This document shows positions 34,501 to 42,170 of a DNA stretch of 64,000 nucleotides, piece by piece. Origin of the DNA: Girardinichthys multiradiatus (Eukaryota > Chordata > Actinopteri > Cyprinodontiformes > Goodeidae); NCBI RefSeq assembly GCF_021462225.1, contig NC_061804.1:531501-595500 (forward strand), in the 5' to 3' direction. Every line of letters begins with the position of its first letter. The stretch's first letter is position 1. A model generated the notes under the pieces. The model saw only the letters and a list, made by a program, of their open reading frames with translations. It had not been told where the DNA came from and searched no databases. The position numbers were made by a program, and so were the translations under genes.

Positions 34501-36296
34501 TTGGGATGATTTCATATGTGGATCTTTTCTGAACATCTCTGGTAGAGATGTGATTACCTCCCTCCGTCTGCTCGGACTGCTGCTTCAGAGAAGGTTTATG
34601 CTGAGGCAGCAGGAGATGCTGCAGGACGCTGGGAGACTAAAGCAGGAGGTTCTTCAGGCCTCCTAGTTCCTCATCCCGCTGCTGGTGTTCAGCTTCGGTT
34701 TCAGCAACAGAAACGCCCGGATGGTCCATATGAACAAACATGCAACTAGGGGCAGCTATGAGAGCTGGTGATCACCACTGACTGAAAGAAGAAAACAAAT
34801 GTTGCTTTGGTTGCTCATTCCTGAACCGCTCTGCTTCTGATTGGGTCTGATTTCCAGTGGTTCTGGGGGGATTGGTTAAAGGTGGGCATCAGATGCAGTT
34901 GGGTGGTTAGTTAAAGTCAGACAGTAAACCTGTGGGCAGGAAGTTCTGATCAGTCAGGAAACAGCAACACCATCATGTTAATGTGGAGCCAGAACACCTG
35001 ACCTGTTTGAATTTATGAAGATCCAAGCAGCAGAAGTGGGTTTTGAAGATTGAGCAGCAAACGCAGCTCCACATGGAGTTCCTCAGGGCTGTGGTCCTCA
35101 AACTAAAGTCTTATTTTACTTGAAGCTTTGACTCTTCCTCCCACTGATACAACCCCTGATGTCAGAACCTGTGAGGTAGCCTTCAGAGGAACCTGCTGAT
35201 TCCCTAACAGATTTGGTTTAATTGGTGACAACACAGTGATCAGAACCACAAATGGTAATGAAACAGTAAATAAACTCATTCTGTGTAATGAAGATATTAA
35301 ATCACATATTCCTTAATTAAATTGATGCTAAATTATTAGGTAGATCATGTAGTAAAATGATGACAAAGGTTTTCTCCTCAGTTCTGGACGCTGCTTCATG
35401 TTTATTTGATGCTGCAGGATCCAGTGGCCCAGTTCTTGTCCCAGTTAAAACTAAACAGCGACACAGTTGGTGAGTTTAAGCAATCAGGGCTGGGATCTGA
35501 TTAGATTTGTGATTTGTTCCAGAACATTTGGTTCTTTCAGTATAAACAGTTCGGCTTTTAAAGTGACGTTGACTTTTTGTTTGTTGGTCTGAAAGTCGGT
35601 TTTCTGCTGTTATCATTTATTGACTAATTAGAGCTGTCTGAGCTGCGTCAGAATCAGCTTGCTCCAACATGCAGAATGGTTTTGGTTCTTCGTGGTTCTT
35701 TTGCAGTTAGAAAGATGAATATGGGTTTGACTGTAAATACTGTAACTACGGTAAATACTGTAAATAGTTCAATTGAGTCATTGGGTAGGAATATAGAAGT
35801 TTGTACTTCAACCTGCAAACAAATAAATTAGTTTCACTCACCTGTCTGAGACAGGAGGGCGGGGCTAAGCGGACAGTGTGGGAGGAGCCTGGATCTATCA
35901 CTCAGGTTGGCCAAACCCAGACTTCTCTTTGGAGGACGACCCGGTCGAGAGCTGAGAGACAAACCCAGAGAGTAACAAACCTCAGAGGGAGTTCCATCAC
36001 AAATCACTCACTCAGGTGAGAGGAATTATTGGCCCCGCCCCCACTGAGAGCGCGATGATGTCATCTGTCTCCTGAAGGCCTTTGATTGCCAGAGTCCCAG
36101 AGGACTGACAAGGAGACATTGTTTGTCATGAAGGTCTGCAGGCAGCATTTAATGTTTCATATCAGGGACACCTGATCAACATCAGCGATGAGTCGCTGGA
36201 CGTCATTAAGATCACGTTACTACATACAAAGGTTAGGATGTTGATCGTTGCCAGGGTAACCACACCTGCTGATACCTGCTGACTCAGCAATGTATG

Positions 36297-36333
<37 letters not shown>

Positions 36334-39300
36334 GAAAGTCAAATCATACAGGTACATGTAGACAGCAGCCAAAGAAAGGCTCGAGAATATTTGCTACTTG
36401 GGTGGTTTAGGCTGTTTTATTATTTTATTTTTATAAATATTGGTAATATTGTTGTTGCTGAAATTATTTCAGTTTGTTTTGTTTCTCACGTTTCTCTGGT
36501 TCCCTTTTTGTTCATTTCTTTCTTTCTCTTTAGAATTACCAGGATCCAGTCTGCAGTCAGAACCTGGCATGTCCAGTTCTGTCAATGACTTCATGAAGTC
36601 CACTGTGCAGCATGGAAGACGTCTCCTTTTCCTCCAGTTGTAGAACAAACCTGCCTCTAACAGTACAGGGCAACCAGACCCACCCTCCCGTTTGCCTAAG
36701 CTGCCAAGATAGGACACAATTAAAATGAAACAAATGAAATTAAATATTTTGTAGTTGGGCTAGTTTACCCTTCAGAGTTTACATCATCCAGATTATTTGT
36801 TCATCCAAACATGAACTATTTCAGCCTTTTTTCAAAATGAACTCTTCACCACATAATCTCATATCTGCAGCACTTTTTATTTGACTGTGAAATGGTAAAA
36901 AGTCTGAACTTTGAGTAACATGAGGTCCATTATGATTATAACTGAAGACACAACAAGCTGTGCTGATGATAAAATCTTGACTGTATCCAAAAACTTCATC
37001 CAAACGTTTCTGCCTGGAGGATGTGGACCAGAACTTCAACTGGCACATGTAGGACCGGGTGTAAAGGCACAACTTCTAATAAGCTTTCAGGTTTGCTGGG
37101 TAATGCATGAGCCCTCTATAGGCTTGCTGGCAGCCTCTCCCAGGGTAGGCACCAACAACCTTCCAACAACAATCCGCCAGGTGTTCCCAGCAGACCCTCA
37201 AGATTCATTTGGGTCTGCCAGGTCTGACCAGCATCCTCCCCATCCATCGGAGCCAGCTCACCACCAGGTAGTGGTCATTGGAAAGCTCCGGTCCCCTCTT
37301 CACCCGAGTGTCCAAGACATGTGGCCGCAGATCAGATGACATGACAACAAAGTCGATCATCGAACTGCGGCCTAGGGTTTCCTGGTGCCAAGAGCACATA
37401 TGGACACCCTTATGCTTGAACATGGTGTTAGTTATGGACAATCCATGACGAGCACAGAAGTCCAATAACAAAACACCACTTGGGTTCAGAACGGGATGGC
37501 CATTGCTCCCAACCACACCCTCACTGTAGTGCCAAGTATTATAATTAGAATAATTAGAATTATTATTATAGTATAAAGGAATAATGAGCTGAGGAGGCAA
37601 TTGTTGCATTAATGAGACACATTTGTGCATCACAAATAGGATGCACATAAAGGTCCTTCTCAAAAAATTAGCATATTGTGATAAAGTTCATTATTTTCCA
37701 TAATGTCATGATGAAAATTTAACATTCATATATTTTAGATTCATTGCACACTAACTGAAATATTTCAGGTCTTTTATTGTCTTAATACGGATGATTTTGG
37801 CATACAGCTCATGAAAACCCAAAATTCCTATCTCACAAAATTAGCATATTTCATCCGACCAATAAAAGAAAAGTGTTTTTAATACAATAAACGTCAACCT
37901 TCAAATAATCATGTACAGTTATGCACTCAATACTTGGTCGGGAATCCTTTGGCAGAAATGACTGCTTCAATGCGGCGTGGCATGGAGGCAATCAGCCTGT
38001 GGCACTGCTGAGGTCTTATGGAGGCCCAGGATGCTTCGATAGCGGCCTTTAGCTCATCCAGAGTGTTGGGTCTTGAGTCTCTCAACGTTCTCTTCACAAT
38101 ATCCCACAGATTCTCTATGGGGTTCAGGTCAGGAGAGTTGGCAGGCCAATTGAGCACAGTGATACCATGGTCAGTAAACCATTTACCAGTGGTTTTGGCA
38201 CTGTGAGCAGGTGCCAGGTCGTGCTGAAAAATGAAATCTTCATCTCCATAAAGCTTTTCAGCAGATGGAAGCATGAAGTGCTCCAAAATCTCCTGATAGC
38301 TAGCTGCATTGACCCTGCCCTTGATAAAACACAGTGGACCAACACCAGCAGCTGACACGGCACCCCAGACCATCACTGACTGTGGGTACTTGACACTGGA
38401 CTTCTGGCATTTTGGCATTTCCTTCTCCCCAGTCTTCCTCCAGACTCTGGCACCTTGATTTCCAAATGACATGCAGAATTTGCTTTCATCCGAAAAAAGT
38501 ACTTTGGACCACTGAGCAACAGTCCAGTGCTGCTTCTCTGTAGCCCAGGTCAGGCGCTTCTGCCGCTGTTTCTGGTTCAAAAGTAGCTTGACCTGGGGAA
38601 TGCGGCACCTGTAGCCCATTTCCTGCACACGCCTGTGCACGGTGGCTCTGGATGTTTCTACTCCAGACTCAGTCCACTGCTTCCGCAGGTCCCCCAAGGT
38701 CTGGAATCGGCCCTTCTCCACAATCTTCCTCAGGGTCCGGTCACCTCTTCTCGTTGTGCAGCGTTTTCTGCCACACTTTTTCCTTCCCACAGACTTCCCA
38801 CTGAGGTGCCTTGATACAGCACTCTGGGAACAGCCTATTGGTTCAGAAATTTCTTTCTGTGTCTTACCCTCTTGCTTGAGGGTGTCAATAGTGACCTTCT
38901 GGACAGCAGTCAGGTCGGCAGTCTTACCCATGATTGGGGTTTTGAGTGATGAACCAGGCTGGGAGTTTTAAAGGCCTCAGGAATCTTTTGCAGGTGTTTA
39001 GAGTTAACTCGTTGATTCAGATGATTAGGTTCATAGCTCGTTTAGAGACCCTTTTAATGATATGCTAATTTTGTGAGATAGGAATTTTGGGTTTTCATGA
39101 GCTGTATGCCAAAATCATCCGTATTAAGACAATAAAAGACCTGAAATATTTCAGTTAGTGTGCAATGAATCTAAAATATATGAATGTTCAATTTTCATCA
39201 TGACATTATGGAAAATAATGAACTTTATCACAATATGCTAATTTTTTGAGAAGGACCTGTAGATGGACCAGTAAATCAAGAGCTTTGCTTTTTGGCTCAG

Positions 39301-41953
39301 CTTTTTATCCTCCAAAACAGACTGGAGCAGAAGATTCCTAAAGTTCTTTGGCTGAAGCAGAGACTGACCCCCAATCTAAAGGGAGCAGTGCACCTTTTAT
39401 CCGGTCTAGAGCCATGGCCTCAGACTTACAGCAGTTGACTCTCATCCCAGCCACTTCAAACTCGGCAGCAAACCGCTCCAGTGCACACTGGAGGTCATGG
39501 CCTTAAGAAGCAAACAGAACCACACCATCTGCAAAAAGCAAAGATGAGATCCCGAGGTTGTCCTCAGGACCAGACAGCCTCCTTCCCACGACAATGCCTT
39601 GATCCTGTCCAGGAGCAGTAGGAGCAGCCTTGGTGGAGTCCAAGATGCCTTGGGAACAGTCTAGACTTTGTGCAGAGAATGCGAACACAGCTCTTGCTTT
39701 TGGTATACAAGGATTGGATAGCCCTTTAGAGCCACCCATGTACCCCATACTCCCACAACACCCCCCACAAAATACCTTGGGAGACCTGGTCGTAGGCCTT
39801 CTCCAAGTCCACAAAACCCCGGAGAAGCATACTCCCATGAGGCCCTCAGCATTTCTGCAAGGGGAAACATTTGATCACGTCACATGCTAGAAAGCCAGAT
39901 TGCTCATCTTTGTTGTACTTGTGACAATAAAGGATATTCTGATTGCTCCTCCTGGATCCCAGGTTCAACTATGGAGCCTCCCCTCCAACAGTGTACAGGT
40001 CAAGGGTCAGGAAAAGTGCAGCCAACATTTCTGCAGACCCCACACAACCTGGACACAAATTGTTTAGACTTTTACCTTCAGGTGGCGCTACAGAGACAGT
40101 TTCTGCCCCCAGGCTGTCAGAGTGCTCAGTTCCATAACAGGCATTTCTGCACTAATATAACCTTCTCTTTGTCTTTAGAAACTAACTATATACACATATT
40201 TACATAAAATATTAAGTTTTAAGTTATTTCCCTTTCATATTTCTTTAAAATAAGTCCTCATTGAGAGCTCTTCAGCGTTCATTAGACCAGAGATGGGGTT
40301 TTTATAGATGTTGGAATAGATGTTTATATAATTAATGATTTATCAGGTGTTCCTTCAGCTCTCTGTGAACACAGAAACCATTACAGAACTGGCAGAACTA
40401 TAATCTGTAATTATCAGAATCAGTTTTATTTTATATTGAATATGACTCTGGTACACTTTGCTCTGAGTGAGGATTTTTATTTGTATATATAGCAGTAGAA
40501 ATAAAGAATATCTCTTTAAATGTACATATATACACAACTGACTTTACAATAGAATATAATGAGAGTATTATTATTAATAATAAGGTTTACCTTCAGCCAG
40601 GGACATGAAATGTTTTTAGTTTAAACAATAAATCAAATCTGCAGAAAAATGTATTTGATCTCATTTCAGACAGATTTTAATGAATCTATTTAATGTAATA
40701 ATGATCATTCACAGCAGATTTGCTGCACCACATCTATAGCGGGATATTAAACAAGTTTCCCGTTTACTGTCAACTCATCTGTTAATAGTTATTTTATTAA
40801 TTACTTTATTTATAATTAATAATTCAACACATTTTGTTTTTTTAGCAACATAAACACAAATGAAAATAGATTTAAAATAAAGGGTGTTGAAAAATATAAA
40901 AACTGTTTTTCTATCTGGTAATCAGAATCCTTCAGCTGATCAGTTCTCCATTAGAATAATTAATCAGATAAAATAAATATTTATTAGAGGATCTGCTTTG
41001 AACAAACCTTACCTTATATTTAGTTATGTTTTATTTTTATTACTCATTCAGTATTTTACAGCTTCAAGTTCATCATTTCATTAAAATGTTTTAAATATGT
41101 AAGAAGAAAAGAACAAATGCTTAAATGAAACCTAATAAATGTTTATCTGATATTTATTTCAATTTTCAGACACATCTGATTTTATCATTTCTTCTTTTTA
41201 AAACTATAATTTCTTCAGTTTTCAAAAGGATTTTAATCTAGTTTTAATGTATCTGAATCTGAGTTCATCTGAGCGAATCATTTGGTTGTGGAGCAGGTTG
41301 GATTTTTAAAGGTATTTCATATTAATTGTTTAAAGTTCAGGCTTCAGATTAAAACTCCAAACGTTCATCTTTACATTTCATTTTCTTGTTTTTCCATCAC
41401 ATAAAATAAGCAGTTTGTGTTTTTTATGAATAAAAACTAAAGAGTTTTATTTCCGGCCTCCGTTCAGATTCGGACCAATAATCCGTCCGCAGCCCGCGGC
41501 TCACCTGGCGCTGGTGCAGTCCCGGTACAGCGTCTCGAAGTCGGCCTTGCTGATGAGCTTGCAGCGGTTCACGCCGGGCTGGATGGCTCCGAGGCCGCGC
41601 AGGACGCGCACCTGCTCCACGGTGCAGACCACGGGGCTGATGCGCAGGCGCTTCAGCTTGGTGTAGACGGTGTGCAGCCCCCCCACCAGGTGCTTCAGGA
41701 ACAGCTCGAACACCTGCGGCAGGCAGATCAGCTCCGCTCCGTCCACCGTGAAGGAGGCCACCTTCACTCCGTGAACTTCCACCAGGCGGCATTCCGCGTG
41801 CGGTGCCGCGCCGCTGCCGCTCGCTCCGTTCACTCCTAATGGGAGTCTGCCGCTCAGGATCGCCTCGGAGAGCCGAGGGGAGCAGCCGAGGATCGGAGTG
41901 CTGTAAGCCGGTTCAGAGGGAGGTGTGGAGGTCCGGTTCGATGGGTCAGCCAT
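16566..41953 (-). CDS. dach2: Dachshund family transcription cofactor DACH2, complete, 11 coding exons
   Basis: Coding exons in transcription order: 41953-41505, 35951-35842, 19788-19666, 19575-19450, 19370-19222, 19104-18960, 17687-17533, 17439-17292, 17111-16986, 16912-16856, 16603-16566. Sizes and phases sum to 541 residues. Exon 1 encodes the SKI/SNO/DAC DNA-binding domain ([59 protein letters not shown]). Exon 2 has the [10 protein letters not shown] basic stretch. Exon 5 has [19 protein letters not shown]. Exons 7-9 form the C-terminal coiled-coil domain ([12 protein letters not shown], then [19 protein letters not shown]). DACH proteins are nuclear co-repressors that work with SIX/EYA factors. 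An in-frame ATG 12 bp further upstream (41965) is an alternative start. Head-to-head chm supports DACH2 rather than DACH1. Introns 1 and 2 hold most of the transposons. Confidence 0.93.
18236..18612 (+). mobile_element. tRNA-derived SINE with a LINE-like 3' tail
   Basis: The head contains an RNA polymerase III A box TGGCGTAGCCG (18249-18259) and a B box GGTTTGAGTCC (18302-18312, one mismatch from consensus), 43 bp apart. From about 18409 the body switches to sequence like the 3' tail of the Rex1/L2-like LINE fragments in this window (CTGCTGGGTTTCCTTAGATA, later GTGAATTGGCGCTATAGAAA). It sits in dach2 intron 6, antisense to dach2. Confidence 0.75.
20640..20830 (+). mobile_element. LINE 3'-tail fragment
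   Basis: It matches the recurring Rex1/L2-like tail (GGTTCTGCTGGAGGTTTCTT, then CTACTGTCGCCACATACTTT) but stops early. It lies in dach2 intron 2. Confidence 0.65.
20970..21225 (+). mobile_element. RTE-type LINE 3'-end fragment
   Basis: The frame 20975-21217 encodes the C-terminal tail of the same LINE protein family found at 43508-43750: [20 protein letters not shown], then [20 protein letters not shown]. The LINE's upstream domains are absent. Confidence 0.8.
21230..22784. other. dach2 intron 2 stretch without a recognised feature
   Basis: No exon or clear mobile element boundary was found. A 'tctgcaacc...gtggctcttt' segment near 21600 recalls hAT element ends but no partner was seen. Confidence 0.45.
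22785..23221. mobile_element. 437-bp TG...CA element with 5-bp duplication, unclassified
   Basis: The ends are imperfect inverted repeats (TGTTATGGTTTG at the left; the right end is the complement of TGTCATGATTTG). A 5-bp repeat CAACT flanks both sides (22780-22784 and 23222-23226). It has no coding capacity. TG/CA ends with a 5-bp duplication would fit a solo LTR, but the 12-bp inverted repeats would also fit a small non-autonomous DNA element. Confidence 0.55.
23545..23901 (+). pseudogene. Tc1-like transposon, left part, split by the provirus
   Basis: The fragment encodes the middle of a Tc1 transposase ([44 protein letters not shown]). It is cut after 23901 by the provirus and resumes at 32547. 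The N-terminal half and left terminal repeat are missing, so the copy was already dead or truncated. Confidence 0.88.
23902..24271 (+). repeat. 5' LTR of the provirus
   Basis: The 370-bp repeat begins TGTTAG and ends CTAACA. An AATAAA at 24114-24119, inside cttatcaataaaaggcag, could be the poly(A) signal and also overlaps a TATA-like ATAAAAG. The same sequence is at 32177-32546. Confidence 0.97.
24276..24293 (+). promoter_or_regulatory. Primer-binding site, tRNA-Tyr type
   Basis: TGGTCCTTCGAGCCGGAT begins 4 nt after the LTR. Its complement ends in CGGCTCGAAGGA plus CCA, matching the 3' end of vertebrate tRNA-Tyr (GTA) at 17 of 18 positions as I recall that tRNA. Confidence 0.8.
24546..24727 (+). 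repeat. Tandem duplicated 95-bp block in the viral leader
   Basis: Two nearly identical copies start at 24546 and 24641. Each contains two short hairpins: GGAG-ggtaga-CTCC and AGGAC-ggcgga-GTCCT. The position between the primer site and gag is where retroviral packaging signals lie. Confidence 0.9.
25032..26249 (+). CDS. gag: Retroviral Gag, matrix and capsid part (405 residues before a frame break)
   Basis: The frame starts MGKGQSK, with Gly2 suited to N-myristoylation for membrane targeting. Residues about 85-140 are a very charged Lys/Glu coiled coil. A proline-rich linker at about 175-190 includes SPPGY, a PPxY-type late domain. A capsid-like region follows from about residue 230 ([42 protein letters not shown]). 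The frame ends at a TGA at 26247-26249, while recognisable capsid C-terminal and nucleocapsid sequence continues in the +1 frame. The break, around 26215-26250, is an indel or, less likely, a programmed shift. Confidence 0.9.
   Translation: MGKGQSKEKQKLLDNLTCKDWKAVEKENQDAVEPLCYWIKTYNYNGKLSTSALTELQNKIKIKCKNNEKQMRKEGYAQTQVWVKIAKQREEGERLAKQEREERKRQNKEKEKASEEEQKREKEEAKWKEAGHENIMFHRREDNEYSGPYLALQQQLLQQQGGAVGRNDIDAPTAPPPPSPPGYTPRTPIATRSTGAVGRWSATLGHLLSPLPRVSPMTLDEGGDVQTFPLIELPNPRAGAEGQSDIIRVYRTWTQDDVKKAVEGIPHPREDVDESVRQMEDLRKAYHLNGMEVQQAWMCKLGPDWYHVKGGYNPSTTLGAPLAAGSGELTTQLVPLLERIKGKYKKRANYTEIGRCKQKPDEPFDEYRVRMAKVFKVHSGLEPSEDENGAYQQQLKECTPLRLNT
26263..26580 (+). CDS. gag: Retroviral Gag, capsid end and nucleocapsid
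   Basis: This frame (shifted relative to 25032) carries the end of capsid, then an Arg-Gly run (about residues 50-65, [13 protein letters not shown]), then one CCHC zinc knuckle [14 protein letters not shown] that binds genomic RNA. It ends at TGA 26578-26580 in the context TGA-CTAG. The protease frame continues in the same frame after that stop, so Gag-Pol would need stop-codon readthrough. ATG 26263 is only the first in-frame Met and is not proposed as a real start. Confidence 0.88.
   Translation: MNRHYIGMSGGSLADYINHALHAEKVIKSKKGKKDTVRDAVFYQEEDNTVYYQQSQGRGRGRGRGRGRGRGHFGAQNPRACWSCGKEGHLARDCRGGPPPQTKNA
26581..27552 (+). CDS. pro: Retroviral protease plus an uncharacterised HxT/HxS domain
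   Basis: The frame runs on from gag across TGA 26578. The aspartic protease core is near its start ([12 protein letters not shown], then [10 protein letters not shown]; cleavage of Gag-Pol). Downstream of the protease about 150 residues are not protease. They contain HVTM (His codon at 27178) and HISL (His codon at 27355), 59 residues apart, the pattern of 2H phosphoesterases. The frame ends at an in-frame TGA (27550-27552), after which typical reverse-transcriptase N-terminal sequence continues in the same frame. No ATG starts the frame; it should be made as part of Gag-Pol. Confidence 0.88.
   Translation, partial: LDRETNGTELDQNLIQEKTTSEDEEILNLDDLFYVEKIRPEITLLVQGTPITFLCDSGACRTTIREQLPYVRPSGKCTTVQAAQGKIKQVNETEPLWIRDPEGKTCQLSVLMLPECPVNLLGRDGLIALCLSLTPTPEGLRVVRGKPEEVYVVQGTGTPNYYYTLDIPNKPPTATGASLVDEGKQSMRSPQDVMSPDELHVTMWYTAKPDTKYMSELNRMTPTKITVSYVYSDVEANAAAAVILPETVKPLFRQLSGPHISLCKDKKEEWKNLAKLVDRGERARDWVVTGMNTWYSQSTEMTKKALFWTVTVQAGVHLDPKQK
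27553..29637 (+). CDS. pol: Retroviral reverse transcriptase and RNase H
   Basis: The frame is open from the codon after TGA 27550 to the TGA at 29635-29637. The polymerase part has [15 protein letters not shown] (first catalytic Asp), FTRLPQGY-like [12 protein letters not shown] and [13 protein letters not shown] (YVDD catalytic pair). The RNase H part has [27 protein letters not shown] and GNAFADKTA, so all four acidic residues are present. It lies in the same frame as gag-nucleocapsid and protease, as in retroviruses that express Pol by readthrough. Reverse transcriptase copies the RNA genome into DNA in the cytoplasmic particle. Confidence 0.93.
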   Translation, partial: HIFFTKEEEELLKQVPERLWSQGPTDVGLVKGALPVVIRPKTEYRPRVKQYPLKPDAMVGIEPVIEDLKKAGVLIECAESPCNTPIFPVKKAPPSVGWRMVQDLQAVNNAVIQRSPCVADPHTLLNSLNPKAKYFTVVDISNAFFSVPLHKDSQYWFAFTFKGKRYTYTRLPQGYCESPTIYSQVLTSSLATFDPPQQSQLLTYVDDILVASETEEKCKKDSIALLKHLAKEGHKVSKNKLQFCKESVKYLGHQLSSGGKTIMEERKTAILQAPKPLTKKQMMSFLGLTNYCRSWVPNYAELTAPLQSLMYKEELKMSDYLKWSSEAEDALCKLKQTMVGSCVLALPDYNKDFVQMVDCKGNFMTSVLTQLHGSKYKPVAYYSTKMDAVACALPHCVRAVVAASLAVTSSADVVLFHPLTLKVPHAVSALLLQTKMSFLSPARHLSCMSILLSQPHLKIERCTALNPATLIPTEEDGETHDCETLSEEIAKSRKDLKDTPLTEGEILFVDGSSKKDEKGKTKTGYAVVTLNKVLKAEALPSHYSAQAAELVALTEACKLMTGKSATIYTDSQYAYATTHTFAQHWKNRGMITSTGKPVTHAALLTELLQAVQLPKKLAICKCAAHTTGTDTVTKGNAFADKTAKAAAEQQPSSLLLVTIELKDETLLEMQQQSPQNEIQKWLKKGAQLKEGIYT
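29638..29859 (+). pseudogene. Integrase remnant: zinc-binding domain only
   Basis: In the frame of pol, after TGA 29635, the sequence encodes an HHCC-type N-terminal integrase domain ([12 protein letters not shown] with two His, then [15 protein letters not shown] with two Cys) and then stops at TAA around 29857-29859. The catalytic DDE core and C-terminal domain, normally about 300 residues, are absent. Env-region sequence begins about 200 bp later. Confidence 0.85.
29853..29933 (+). other. Short hydrophobic open stretch between pol and env
   Basis: In another frame, about 26 codons ending at TAG 29931-29933 encode a continuous membrane-segment-like stretch ([20 protein letters not shown]). 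It has no ATG of its own. It may be a remnant of a deleted envelope or accessory region, or an exon of a spliced product. Confidence 0.4.
30075..31826 (+). CDS. env: Retroviral envelope glycoprotein, cut short by an in-frame TGA
   Basis: ATG 30075 (in a frame open from 29997) begins [14 protein letters not shown], with a hydrophobic stretch at residues about 9-27 that could be a signal peptide or anchor. The surface subunit is rich in N-x-S/T glycosylation sites and Cys. A furin-type site RVKR lies at about 31279-31290. The transmembrane subunit has a CX6CC motif (CSIFGHQCC), typical of gamma-type Env, and a final hydrophobic segment ([16 protein letters not shown]). TGA 31824-31826 stops it right after that segment. 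An open cytoplasmic-tail-like acidic sequence continues in frame to TAG 32026-32028. Confidence 0.9.
   Translation: MFTPTHKKILIIGGVISIIIVGALLIWERNHRTLHKRSRSSDLDESDDNNRCGTKRAYQFGLMVCVQSNTTTNLVIPLTSLSRKTEKGQDYKNYKWYLTNDQKQTQWATIVADANNEWTPTWGTTAYAKHQKKLFKLNATSTAIYLTVNLTKTSLKPPGSNLQGDCWLFLLRAYSSGTDPSFQLFICEHKNTTTLSQKTVEKGVRIDPENLTTDDWFKITTGISKIDNNWLLMAEQAAQAVKTDCVVCMGARPLLQVVPSTLTEKCLVEVMNSTRPSTNCTMWDKIYPLTTAEKQKPMFSNKVAPGNFSCINRTGVGSNISRLNKDQCHSIIAVGVSFKPKARSDIWWWCGDDKLYDRLPYNTTGLCASVSLIFPVSVIPLSVADLLGTVASIFPHTWKNRVKRSGWSKDDPTYIDSIGIPRGVPDEYKLADQVAAGFESTICWWCTINKNVDRINYIHYNVQRLGNKTEEGFSAIHEQLSATSLMAFQNRIAVDMLLAEKGGVCSIFGHQCCTFIPNNTAADGSLTKALEGLRSLNSKMKDHSGVDTTMWDGFGEMFGKYKQLVLSILMSIAVFAAILTLCG
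32163..32176 (+). promoter_or_regulatory. Polypurine tract
   Basis: AAAGAGGAGGAAAA lies directly before the 3' LTR, where plus-strand DNA synthesis is primed. Confidence 0.9.
32177..32546 (+). repeat. 3' LTR of the provirus
   Basis: It reads identical to the 5' LTR over all 370 bp and is followed by the second copy of GCTAC. Confidence 0.97.
32547..33027 (+). pseudogene. Tc1-like transposon, right part
   Basis: This resumes the transposase interrupted at 23901 ([15 protein letters not shown], with a frame break after the Glu motif region). The right terminal repeat follows and ends near 33027 (CAAATACTTGTTCTCCACAT). It shows that the provirus is the younger insertion. Confidence 0.85.
33028..35841. 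other. dach2 intron 2, no recognised gene
   Basis: No exon or clear transposon boundary was seen. Small open frames have no recognisable domains. Conserved enhancers are possible in a dachshund intron but cannot be judged from one sequence. Confidence 0.5.
36298..36330. repeat. (CA)n microsatellite
   Basis: About 16 CA dinucleotides in dach2 intron 1. Confidence 0.95.
37040..37520 (-). mobile_element. RTE-type LINE fragment, endonuclease part
   Basis: The minus-strand frame 37663-37205 includes [20 protein letters not shown] and [20 protein letters not shown], matching the endonuclease region of the longer copy at 44626-46710. It is short and isolated. Confidence 0.85.
37650..39259 (-). mobile_element. 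Complete Tc1 transposon with intact transposase frame
   Basis: The 1610-bp element is flanked by TA on both sides (37648-37649 and 39260-39261). Long inverted repeats of about 200 bp each contain an outer and an inner direct repeat (TCAAAAAATTAGCATATTGT outside, CTCACAAAATTAGCATATTT inside), the IR/DR arrangement of some Tc1 families. The single open frame on the minus strand fills the middle. It lies in dach2 intron 1 on the same strand as dach2. Confidence 0.95.
37927..38931 (-). CDS. Tc1 transposase, full length (334 residues)
   Basis: The frame begins [20 protein letters not shown] and ends AKGFPTKY without a stop or frame break. The N-terminal part is a paired-type helix-turn-helix ([20 protein letters not shown]) with a GRKKCGRKR basic stretch. 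The catalytic DD34E triad is visible: Asp in LFSDESKF, Asp in [13 protein letters not shown] and Glu in [15 protein letters not shown]. The protein binds the inverted repeats and cuts and pastes the element into TA sites. The length is normal for Tc1 transposases. Confidence 0.95.
   Translation of the reverse strand: MGKTADLTAVQKVTIDTLKQEGKTQKEISEPIGCSQSAVSRHLSGKSVGRKKCGRKRCTTRRGDRTLRKIVEKGRFQTLGDLRKQWTESGVETSRATVHRRVQEMGYRCRIPQVKLLLNQKQRQKRLTWATEKQHWTVAQWSKVLFSDESKFCMSFGNQGARVWRKTGEKEMPKCQKSSVKYPQSVMVWGAVSAAGVGPLCFIKGRVNAASYQEILEHFMLPSAEKLYGDEDFIFQHDLAPAHSAKTTGKWFTDHGITVLNWPANSPDLNPIENLWDIVKRTLRDSRPNTLDELKAAIEASWASIRPQQCHRLIASMPRRIEAVISAKGFPTKY
39262..39885 (-). mobile_element. RTE-type LINE fragment, reverse-transcriptase part
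   Basis: Minus-strand sequence around 39838-39503 shows remnants of the FADDVVLLA region ([12 protein letters not shown]) and the preceding palm region, with stops and frameshifts. It matches about 43940-44570 of the longer copy and is not collinear with the 37040-37520 fragment. Confidence 0.75.
39960..41500. other. AT-rich dach2 intron 1 segment
   Basis: This is strongly AT-rich DNA next to the GC-rich first exon of dach2, with no recognised exon, RNA gene or transposon. Confidence 0.5.
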
Positions 41954-41965
41954 GTCGGAGCACAA

Positions 41966-42170
41966 AAAGAGAAGAAGAGTGAGATGAAGAGCATCAGAAC
42001 AGCTTCTTTTCTGCTCCTCTTCCTCTGCTCTGACTCAACGTCTCTTTACCTTGTCTCTCTCTGTGTCGCAACAGCCAATCAGATAGAAGGACCGCAGACG
42101 GACAGGCTTCTGAATGGCTGTTGAAGGTCGGGGGCGGAGCTTACGAACAATAAACTGACAGGTGGCTACA
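41966..42170 (-). promoter_or_regulatory. Probable dach2 5'UTR/promoter
   Basis: Directly upstream (higher coordinates) of dach2 exon 1 is a pyrimidine-rich leader and a CCAAT box in agccaatcag (about 42073-42082). The GC-rich exon followed by this box suggests the transcription start lies near 42000-42060. This is inference from position. Confidence 0.4.

Noticed and set aside
41424..41792. Second minus-strand frame over dach2 exon 1
   Set aside because: It is a GC-rich alternate frame of the exon; the SKI/SNO/DAC domain lies in the other frame.
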